Below, in pieces: positions 21,101-28,820 of a DNA stretch of 28,820 nt. Under the pieces are notes generated by a model. That model ran no database searches. It was not told the DNA's origin and saw only the letters and a list, made by a program, of their open reading frames with translations. Source of the DNA: Saccoglossus kowalevskii (taxonomy: Eukaryota; Hemichordata; Enteropneusta; Harrimaniidae); assembly GCF_000003605.2 (NCBI RefSeq), contig NW_003120922.1, positions 96,108 to 124,927 on the forward strand. Direction: 5' to 3'. Both the position numbers and the translations under genes were made by a program. How positions within the stretch are numbered: the stretch's first letter is position 1; each line of letters starts with the position of its first letter.

Positions 21101-23538
21101 AAAGGTACTACGTAATCTTGGTAAATTTCTACATAAAGCATTCAACCTTAGAAGGTAGTTTTCGTTACTTTCGGTATAAGAATATATACATATAAGAATA
21201 TATGTATATATGTGTATATTTTACAATTTCTGTACATTCTCCAGTGCTTGTGTATTCTTTTGTTTTTCTGTTATGTATGGTCATATGGGCCTGTGCCCTA
21301 AAAGACAATAAACATTATTATTAATTATTTTGTCCTGTATATAGTGTGGCCCCTAGTGTATATTTAGTGATACTAACTTTTCGGTTAGTGGCTATAGTAT
21401 GGAATAAACATATCATTATAATTTTGTGTAAGCATATAGACGAGCCACAAGAAAAGGCGATCAGTTCGTACTGGATTGCTGTCAGTGTAATCTGCAAACT
21501 TCTAGGACTACATATTATTAGTTTTCTGATAAACTTTCATGGGTAAAATGTTATAAAAACGATACTTTTTCTTATCATCGTCATGTCCATGTATCGAGTT
21601 TGAGTGCCGATTTTGTATAGTTTAGAATCAGCTGGTTATTTGAAAGCAACAGATTGAGTGCACATAGTACAGAAATGTCGCTCATATTTAATATTGTGAA
21701 CGTGTAAATATTGTGAAAGCATGGAGTTACGATCAAACCAAATAACACTATTTCGAACATCAAGGCAAGAATAAGTCTATCTTAATTCGCAATTGCCAAC
21801 TGCCTTATACAAATTTGAGTCATGTTTTCAAATAGCTCTTCTTATATAAGACATTTCGAGTTAAATTTGTGTAAGTGAATCTTGATTTAATATAAGGGAT
21901 GATGTAAATTTGCGGACACACATATCACATTCCTGTAATCACGTCATTCCTTTTAATTAATTAAATTAATTAATTAATAAATTTTAATCACTCACATTTT
22001 TCAATTGGATTTAGAAATAACCCTGGGTAACTTAGGCCATTTGTTTAGTATGTGATCTTTGGGAAAGAATATAAAGTATCTATAGGCAGGCAACTACCCA
22101 CCCACTAGTAAGACCGGCAGCTTCGCCCTAGTGCTGCAAGTGATGAATAAACCAGTAGGAGTGGTGGTGCAAAGGGGAAGTTTGCCTAACATTTAGACTA
22201 GATGCCGTATTTTGAAAAAAAATACGAATAATAGACTAATGAATCAGTCTTGATGAGTTGTGAATGGGCCTTATGTATGGGTCAGTCTGCGCATGTGAGT
22301 TTCCATGGTAATGTGCTGAGAGTCATGGAGTCAGCCAATCAGTGATGACACATGATTCTGTGCCAACTACATATTGATTCACGAGGCCATATTCCTAAAC
22401 ACGGAATGGTTGGATTTCATCCCATTCCATCGCTACTCGCTGACAAATGATACTGTAAAACTTTCAAGTGAACCGCGAAACAGCACACTGTTCCGACTAA
22501 TTGACGTACCATCTGAGTGGACGCCATTACTGTAACCATGAATACCGTTGTATTAGCATCATAAATATAAACGCCAAATCAAAGAGGCCAGGGTTTATGA
22601 TGATAATGATGTAAGTTACTTAACAACATTTTGTTGATCGTTAAAACTGCAAAATACTAGTATACACAAACATGCACAATCCTATTGACGCTATATTTTT
22701 TTCCATTTATGTCACTTGAAGCTAATTTACCTCCAAATGTCTCGCAGTATATCCCAGCATACCCTGTGGTACATTCACATGTATATCCACCATCTGTGCA
22801 ATCAGACACGCAAACGCCGCCATTCTGACAAACCACGTTCGAGCAGGAGTCCTAAAAAAGCAACAGCAATTAGATTCGAAACACTTGATCGTTGTTCATG
22901 TGCCGAATTAGTTGCGAGATAAAACGAATCATATCCAAGCTAATCGTTGGTACTTGGTAATGTTGGTCATATATACTATCTACTATGATATCTTGTTAAT
23001 TTTGGACAGAATTTCATTCTTTACATCAGTGGCGGATCCAGAGGGGGGGGCAGGGGGGGGCATGGCCCCTCCCAAACGCATGACGATTCATATCATCTGG
23101 ATTATGCATAGCTTCTCTGCGATTTACGCTCCGTATATCTTAAGCGAAGCTTGGACCCCCAATACATTGGATCCGCCACTGATTTACATTAAGGTTTATC
23201 TACGGTTAAAATCACTGTCCATATAGTCAGCTATGACGTTATGGCGTCACTCACCACTGAAATGTCAGTACCAACTTCCATATAATTCGTATCTGGATCT
23301 ACTGCGAAGTCTCCTGGAAGTGCAGACGCCCTCTCACGGCTGTTCAGTTCACATATGCCGGAGGTGTGTCTGAAATTGAATGATTCGCAACCACTCATGT
23401 GCAGACACTTCATGCCGCAGCTGAGTAACGTACCAGCAGGCTGAATTGAGATCACGTGACCCTGTAGGGCATAGCCTGTCACTTTGTCACGTACGTACAT
23501 ATAAGCACTAGCCTCGACTTGACAACACATCTTAATAC
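16551..23538 (-). CDS. Gene B: PAN/apple-EGF-sushi-(sushi)-EPTP protein, 5' end missing
   Basis: The spliced model on the - strand has exons 23538-23255, 22851-22731, 19883-19722 and 17614-16551, with an optional or defective sushi exon at 17994-17824. Without that exon the frame is continuous and gives 543 visible residues: PAN/apple 1-95, EGF 96-135, sushi about 136-189, EPTP about 190-543. Order, phases and the extra EGF cysteine match gene A, which faces it tail to tail, so the pair came from one ancestral gene. As in gene A, the exon with start codon and signal peptide is missing. A search of 23539-28820 for an ATG exon ending in phase 1 before a donor gave nothing credible. A secreted multi-domain ligand or matrix protein is inferred; the specific role is unknown. 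Confidence 0.87.
17824..17994 (-). CDS. Gene B extra sushi/CCP exon with misplaced splice acceptor
   Basis: The segment encodes a good CCP module: DC at the start, TLTYTCEALYSLTGN, INCNDGVWDGAPPTSC, with the phase-1 donor GTGAGT after GACC. For a symmetric phase 1-1 exon it should start at GT GAC (17994, 171 bp). The only AG nearby is one base further in (TTGTAAG before 17993, giving 170 bp). Using it after sushi 1 reads ATG ACT GTA TAG, a premature stop. The acceptor also lacks a pyrimidine tract. A fifth cysteine (ANC) stands where CCP modules usually have Gly. Because both neighbouring exons have phase-1 junctions, skipping the exon keeps the frame and gives the gene A architecture. It may be dying, skipped, or the victim of a one-base sequence error. 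Confidence 0.7.
18079..18146. repeat. (AAT)n microsatellite
   Basis: A run of about 68 bases of AAT units with one interruption (AATATATAAT). It lies about 85 bases upstream of the extra sushi exon in the sense of gene B. Confidence 0.95.
18482..18649. mobile_element. MITE with TTAA target duplication (piggyBac- or Kolobok-like)
   Basis: The left end TTAAAGCAGAAGGGTCGTCA (then CCTGCGCA) and the reverse complement of the right end (TTAAAGCGGAAGAGTCGTCA, then CCTGCGCA) agree over 28 bases with two mismatches. Both ends abut TTAA, the target site of the piggyBac and Kolobok superfamilies. The element is 168 bp, non-coding, and lies in an intron of gene B. Confidence 0.8.
19722..19883 (-). CDS. 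Gene B exon: sushi/CCP domain 1
   Basis: A symmetric phase 1-1 exon of 162 bp runs from the acceptor CACTTTCAG to the donor GTAAGTAC (- strand). The 54 residues have four cysteines: VACSDPG, IFTC, PTC and PSC, with the signature NNGVWDADLPSC. Same length and phases as the gene A sushi exon, so this is its likely orthologous position. Confidence 0.9.
20590..21330 (+). pseudogene. LINE ORF2 C-terminus and 3' tail, frameshifted
   Basis: The first frame reads through KQRVIDIHRQDWYSEI, AKLRSYCSFK, LEPERYL and EAKHRHALARIRC, then the reading shifts at about 20886. The next frame gives SSHRLRIEEGR, DERICEFYL and VEDEYHFVLVCPLF before a stop at 21156-21158. Such R(A/T)LARLR, HRL.IE.GR, C..C-like and VE.E.HFL..CP segments form the C-terminal tail of many LINE ORF2 proteins. 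One missing base after CGATGT explains the shift. After the stop come GGGCCTGTGCCCTAAAAGAC and AATAAA (21307-21312) with an ATT-rich tail, a typical LINE 3' end. The 5' part is absent (5' truncation), and the copy is dead and antisense in a gene B intron. Confidence 0.85.
21953..21985. repeat. TTAATTAA-type AT palindrome
   Basis: Alternating TTAATTAA and AATTAATT units that can fold back on themselves, in an intron of gene B. No function is evident. Confidence 0.7.
22731..22851 (-). CDS. Gene B exon: EGF-like domain
   Basis: The exon follows a pyrimidine-rich acceptor ending CTTTTTTAG and precedes the donor GTAAAT, with phases 0 and 1, encoding 40 residues. Cysteines: DSC, VVC, NGGVC, SDC, YTCEC and IYC with GYAG before the last one. 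As in gene A there are seven, the additional one being SDC in the C3-C4 loop. Confidence 0.88.
22852..23254 (-). other. Gene B intron between PAN and EGF
   Basis: A 403-bp intron from donor GTGAGT (23254 downward) to the acceptor at 22852. More than a third of it is the hAT-like MITE (23027-23181). Confidence 0.8.
23027..23181. mobile_element. hAT-like MITE, copy 2 (CAGTGGCGGATC termini)
   Basis: The left end CAGTGGCGGATCCA is the exact reverse complement of the right end TGGATCCGCCACTG. The flanks are CTTTACAT and ATTTACAT, an 8-bp target duplication with one mismatch, as expected for hAT transposons. The element is 155 bp with G-rich/C-rich inner arms and no coding. Related to the copy at 10991-11147. 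Confidence 0.88.
23255..23538 (-). CDS. Gene B exon: PAN/apple domain
   Basis: The acceptor is TTATTCTTCCAG, the start phase 1 (GT ATT AAG ATG TGT), and the end phase 0 before GTGAGT. It encodes 95 residues with MCCQVEAS, GHVISIQPAGTLLSCGMKC, GCESFNFRHTSGICELN and an acidic tail. The pattern matches the gene A PAN exon and the apple/PAN family core (CG..C....C.SFNF...S..C.LN). The in-frame Met near the exon start is not taken as the protein start, because a signal peptide is absent and the splice acceptor is strong. Confidence 0.87.
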
Positions 23539-26380
23539 CTGGAAGAATAACAAAGTTAACTTATTGTAAGTTTCAAAATAAATTTTGCATGTTCTTCGCG
23601 ACGTCAGTAATTCGACTTGCGCATGTGCACCTAGTGACTAACTGCAAATCTGCGATCATTGCGCGCAATTTGGACTCGCCATTTGTTGGTGGGGTGATGT
23701 GGCGTAGGAACGTATGCGTCTGTTTCTGGTAGCAAAGGTCATGCCTTGAGTTCGAATTCCTCGTGCGTGTATAGATTTCTTAATGTGACTTTAATCTAAA
23801 TTATATTGCAATCAATTGTGTCAGTAATGTTGCTAGAATGCGTTTTAAATTTTAGCGTCAAACAAAACTTTTTCACAGTTTCAAGTTGTACGTTTGGCTG
23901 GTTCCCGCCTCAGGTGTCATGGCGTACCTTGGCTGGTTCCCGCCTCAAGTGTCATGGCGTACCAAGCCACAAGAGACCGGTAATTACTAACTGACGTCAG
24001 CGCTTACGCTCGTTACGCTCTAAAGTTGGGCGAATATAAAACTGTTTTTTTTTTGTTATAAATTTGCACAGAAACAGCGGGAAATGCCAGAAACATCTCA
24101 AATATGTAAGTCTACGTGGGCAGAATGTATGGGCCTGGCGTACTGAAAACTTGTTTACAGAAAACGAATAATAGAATGTTTTCAAATTACATCACTTAGT
24201 CACGTGAATTTGGGCCGGGATCCTGGCCCAGTGGAACAATGTGGCGAATACTAGTTACCAGCGTCCTACTTGCCATTCGCAAGGGACGCCAGGAACCAGT
24301 GAAGTTGTACGTCTCTATTTATACGGGATTGGTTACAACATCATAAACTGTGTTGCATTTTCAGGTTTTTAATGGGACGTCAAAAGTGCATTTCATGTAA
24401 CCTTGTATACACTTTGGATCAGAAGTATAATAAAGTGTGTTTCAGAGCGATAAATATATCCAATGCATATCTTTGATTTGCACATTTTCCAAATGCAATC
24501 AGAAGCAGATGAGTTGTTCACAATCAACTTCATATATATCGCAACTGAAAATAAGTGTTAGGTACTATCACCGTCCTTATTTGAAGGGTCCCCTGATACA
24601 GAAGATGCGGGTGGATATGCGGAAGTAGGAAACAATTCCTTTACAAATGTAGAACGTAGAAATACATCTCCCAGTGGTAAACAATTTTGACCGAAATTCC
24701 GTCATCATGGTGATTACCGTTCTTAGTGTAATATGAACAGCTGTATTGGGAGTTGAGTACGCTGTTGAAAGTCAAAGGCTATTCGTAGCTATGGGTGATA
24801 ATACATGATATACCAATCATGAGACAAATACAATACTACAATGACGTAATCGTGTCGTAAACCCCTATTAATCTGTTATTATCAGCGCAATGCTCGCTGT
24901 TGTCATATAAGTTGTCATAGTAATAATAATATACCTGTTTTATTTCATCTAATTTGGCGTGCGACCTTGTTTTCATATACCCGGATGTAATTTCTGCCAT
25001 TTGTTGTTGTTTGTAGTATTTTTTGCTAAAAAATAATATGTTGTTTTTGCTAAAAAACATAAGTAAATACTCCGCCCTCACGTATTTTATTTAAGAGTAT
25101 TTATTTGAGAGGATTTATGTGGTTATTCAACCTGCAGCTAAGTTAAATCCATGACCTCATTAATTATTTAAAATGTCATTGACTGATCTCAATCGCGGTA
25201 TTTTTTGGCAGGTTTTACAAGCGAAGAATCTCCATTATTTAAAGATTAAATTATATTTCCAAATATTAATTGTAACAAAATCCATGGGATCACAAAGGGT
25301 ACATGAGCGGAGCTTCGATAATTAATTCTCTAGCGCAAAATGAATTATTTTCATTATTTTTATTTATTTTCGACGTATAATTGATTGCCCTATGGTTATT
25401 AGCCAATATTGAGCACCTGCTGCCAAATTATCAAACAGCATTAAAGTAAAACATACCGTTTAACAGAAGTAGGACCGAAGATGAAAGATCGACTCGTGAT
25501 GGTCAAATGTGTTTGTTGCCCTTTCACTATGACAACTGTGACGTAAGTACATCACGTCTCATTCGTGTACGAACTTTGTGATGGTTGTAATAAGAACATT
25601 ATATATCTGTCTCATTTTCTATAGTCGCGGATAAAATCCAGCGACATTTACTGGATCGAGATGTCTTAATGAATTCGTGTGGCCCGTTAAATGAAATAAG
25701 TTTTTATTATTTACTTTTTATTTTGATTCTTCCAATGAACTATTGTATCGGTTCTGTCGAGCATTGCATTATATATATTGTAATTGTTTACAAACGCTCT
25801 GCGTTATATGACGTAAATCCAATTTAATTTATAAATTAGTGACCGAAAAAATACTTCAACACAAAGGATCAATTCTGAGTACGGCTGATTTAATTAGTTA
25901 TCTAAAAACAGTATGTTACGTTTTTATCGCCATTAAGCTGGGCACATACTGTGAAGAGAAATGCATGTCATTAGATAACACATAGTATCACAGCAGATTG
26001 AATAGTAAACTAATCCGTACACTATAACAAAATACTCGTAGCAAATATTGCATAGTATCAACTCGTTTCGTGTTTAGTGTTTTACTTTCGGCGAGGTCAT
26101 TGGCGTCGTATATTTTAGAATCTACTATAGTATTTATATGTGCATCCAATATAATACTCATATATCGAATAGTTTTTCGTCAGCTTACTTTGTTGGGAGT
26201 AATATTTGGAATTACTCAAGGTAATTGTAATGTCATCTCAACACAATCTTTTACGACAAAGATACAACTACTGTTTATAAAAACCGTCACCAGTGCCAAA
26301 GTGTAGATCGTTGAAATGGTGACATTAACGTGGCGTTGGCAATACAGCCACAAAGTGTATACAATCAACGGAAATGAAAA
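23539..26380. other. Region upstream of gene B, no gene recognised
   Basis: The first exon of gene B should lie here or beyond the window. I checked donor-like sites on the - strand for a preceding ATG and signal peptide ending in phase 1 and found none that fits. Contents seen are the 35-bp tandem repeat, short A/T-rich repeats near 25018-25061 and no RNA gene. Confidence 0.5.
23894..23963 (+). repeat. Two-copy tandem repeat of 35 bp
   Basis: TTGGCTGGTTCCCGCCTCAG followed by GTGTCATGGCGTACC recurs immediately with one change (CAGG to CAAG). No coding or RNA role is recognised. Confidence 0.85.
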
Positions 26381-26381
26381 C

Positions 26382-26573
<192 letters not shown>

Positions 26574-27464
26574 TGGGGGTTAAATACACGCATACCAACC
26601 AATGGCCTGCCAGATAACAAGTTACTCTTACGTTGTGACACACTAGGAAGAAGTACATTTAGACCAATGTCGCCCAAGACCAAGCGACAAGGAACCGAAG
26701 AGAATCGATGCAACAAAAATTTGGTTTAAATCGTGACAGAACTCTGTCGTATCCCAAGATGTGATTCGTTGTGGCAATTAAAATGTGTATGTTAATTCCG
26801 AGTCAAAAACTCAAATATGGTGTATTAAATATTCAATAACTATTGTATATTGCATTTTAAGTTATACGGCTCATACAAAGAGTTTGCCAAATAATATTGG
26901 AACTTCCCTAGCAATAAGTGCATGGATGTATGATACCGGGAATCACTTTTCTGATGCTACAATACCCAACTCGACGTTAAGGAGGTGTAGAACGCTGACG
27001 TCTTCAATCTGAAAAAAATACGTAAAACTACATGGGGTTAGGCGTACATTTAATCGTATTTATATATTACTAACACGAAACCTTCCCTGTAAACAACCAA
27101 TTAAAATGAAACGTAGCGTGAAACTGAACAGATACACGTATGCACTTAGAAGACAAAAGACACAGGAGAGCACATGCTTGACAACTTGAAGATGGGGATA
27201 ATGAGAAGCTTTCTCCTTGTATGTTGCGTTTAGGAGACTTCATGCTGTGTTCATAGGGTTACTTTTCTCAACAATTTCCCGAAATAGATGGAAAATCAGG
27301 AGTGTAAATTACGCTGCATCAGTCATTAGTCTATCTATGCGGGTAGTGTTTACATGCTTGTGATTCCGAATCTCATTTATGGGTCGGTGAGATGTATGTT
27401 ATTGATTTAATGATGTTTCGCTTTAGAAAAGCGCAGTGATCTAACGGTTTACTTATATTATATG
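26574..27464. other. No gene recognised
   Basis: Only short open frames without features; no repeat or RNA gene seen. Confidence 0.5.
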
Positions 27465-27988
27465 TATTACAAAGAAATGATATTACTATGTTTTCAATGA
27501 TTCTTTGATTGATTTCTGCATCACTAAGAATTACATATCATGTATAATCATGCATTCATTTTACGTAGCAATATATTACGTATTACACGTTCGAATATAA
27601 TTGCAACATAGTATAATAGGAGTGATATAAGAAAGAATTAAGAAATTGACACAGGCGTAGGAAACCATGAGTTATCGCATCACCCGGGAATGTGTCGTTA
27701 GTCATCGAACCATAAAGTTAACAACTGGATCTCGTATTACAAAGAAATGCTATTTTCGATGGTTCCCTGAGTGATTTCTGTATCACTAAGAATTACCTTC
27801 CATGTATTATCATGCATTCATTTTACATAGCAATATATTACGTATTACACGCTCGACGATAGTTATAACATATTGTAATAGGGGTGATAAAAGAAAGAAT
27901 TTGGAATTTGATACAGGCGTAGTAATCCATGAGTTATCGAATTACCCGGGAATGCGTCGTTAGTCCTCGAACCATATAGTTAATAGTT
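27465..27988 (+). repeat. Tandem duplication of about 270 bp
   Basis: Copy 1 (27465-27726) and copy 2 (27735-27988) both begin TATTACAAAGAAATG. They share GATTTCTG.ATCACTAAGA, ATCATGCATTCATTTTAC, GCAATATATTACGTATTACA, GATACAGGCGTAG-like and CATGAGTTATCG segments in the same order. Many point differences and small gaps show that the duplication is not recent. No coding potential is seen. Confidence 0.88.
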
Positions 27989-28820
27989 GTTCTAGTTGGT
28001 CAGACATGAATGTTTTTTTTTAGTTTCATTCACACAATATAAAAGTTGCATGTTGGAGAAACACAAATTGATGATGTTCTACGATGTAAAACCTTAACTA
28101 AATTACACACACATTCTCACCCTCGAGCGATGTCAATTAAATAATCGATTAAATCATGGCTAGTGTAGTGTATTGTGGGCAATTTGGTGTATTGTGGGTA
28201 ATCGAAATCGTCAGTGTAATTGGTGAGCAATATCCATTCTAAAAACAACAAAAAATGTTAAAAAAGAAAACTTTCCGATATTTGTTTCAAAGCCGAACCG
28301 CCTGGGTATATTCAGGGACCGAGTGACTGCATAATTCAACGAAGTATGAGATTACTTTCACGTTCGATGGATTTATTTCATTAAAATGACGAGTGCATAT
28401 TAACTGCAACACAATAATGATAATTTAACAATTTCAGGGACTTGGTTCCTAATTAAATAAAACGCACTTTATTGGTTGAAAATGCCATAGCAGTAAGATT
28501 AGCACACTCGCAAATTATCAATAAATATGGATATAGAACAGGACGGTGTGTATGAAAATAGTGCATGCACACTTTGTGTATATATTGGGTTAATATCAAA
28601 CTAATCATCACGCCTCGGGCTAGTGCAAATGTCAGATGCGAGCGAGATAACTAAACTAAGCTGCCGGTATTCGCCTGGCTTTCAGAACAACTGTGATCAT
28701 GTTTACGAAAACTCGGTTACATTGGCATGAAATCTACGTTCGCATTTTACGTACGCCACCCCGATTATGTCATCGAATGTAAAATCTTGGTTGTTTCCTT
28801 TCCGTTTTAAATCGTGAATT
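27989..28820. other. No gene recognised
   Basis: AT-rich sequence to the window end with no convincing exon, RNA gene or element. Confidence 0.5.

Larger units (their letters stand above)
19884..22730 (-). other. Gene B intron between EGF and sushi 1
   Basis: A 2.85 kb intron from donor GTAAAT (22730 downward) to acceptor TTTCAG (ends 19884). It contains the LINE 3' end (20590-21330, antisense to gene B) and an AT-rich palindromic stretch at 21953-21985. I see nothing in 19884-20589. The part 21340-22730 has no recognised exon or element. Confidence 0.65.

Noticed and set aside
22082..22196. Imperfect inverted ends (TAGGCAGGCAACTACCC against TAGGCAAACTTCCCC)
   Set aside because: Match too weak and no target duplication; not enough to call a transposon.
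23713..23772. tRNA- or tRNA-SINE-like segment with GAGTTCGAATTCC resembling a B box
   Set aside because: The T-arm does not pair properly and no acceptor stem or A box could be found.
24210..24229. Near-palindrome TGGGCCGGGATCCTGGCCCA
   Set aside because: Imperfect, isolated and without further context.

Overview
The window is AT-rich genomic DNA from a multicellular animal. Its coding exons are bounded by GT/AG splice sites. Introns run up to about 3 kb, microsatellites and small inverted-repeat transposons are common, and fragments of an animal-type LINE are present. Only extracellular modules of animal proteins are encoded (PAN/apple, EGF, sushi/CCP, EPTP beta-propeller). A marine invertebrate, perhaps an invertebrate deuterostome or a cnidarian, would fit, but the sequence alone does not fix the species.

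The main content is a pair of paralogous genes in tail-to-tail orientation. Gene A, on the + strand, has exons at 559-848 (PAN/apple), 4004-4130 (EGF), 5536-5697 (sushi) and 5950-7025 (whole EPTP propeller plus stop). Gene B, on the - strand, has exons at 23538-23255 (PAN/apple), 22851-22731 (EGF), 19883-19722 (sushi 1), 17994-17824 (an extra sushi whose splice acceptor is out of register by one base) and 17614-16551 (whole EPTP propeller plus stop). All intron phases agree between the two genes (1-0, 0-1, 1-1, then 1 to stop), so the models support each other. Both lack a recognisable first exon: a phase-1 exon with start codon and signal peptide is expected upstream, outside the window or unrecognised. 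The products should be secreted, disulfide-rich proteins of about 545-550 residues in the visible part. Ligand and function are unknown.

The 9.5 kb between the two stop codons (7026-16550) has no convincing gene. It holds a small inverted-repeat element, a dispersed direct repeat of about 135 bp, long perfect palindromes and a scatter of CTCF-like GGGCGC motifs. Intron 1 of gene A contains a diverged repeat field and a dead LINE reverse-transcriptase fragment. The introns of gene B contain an (AAT)n microsatellite, a TTAA-flanked MITE, a LINE 3' end and a hAT-like MITE. From 23539 to the end there are only tandem repeats, including a long (TTTA)n tract and a 270-bp tandem duplication.
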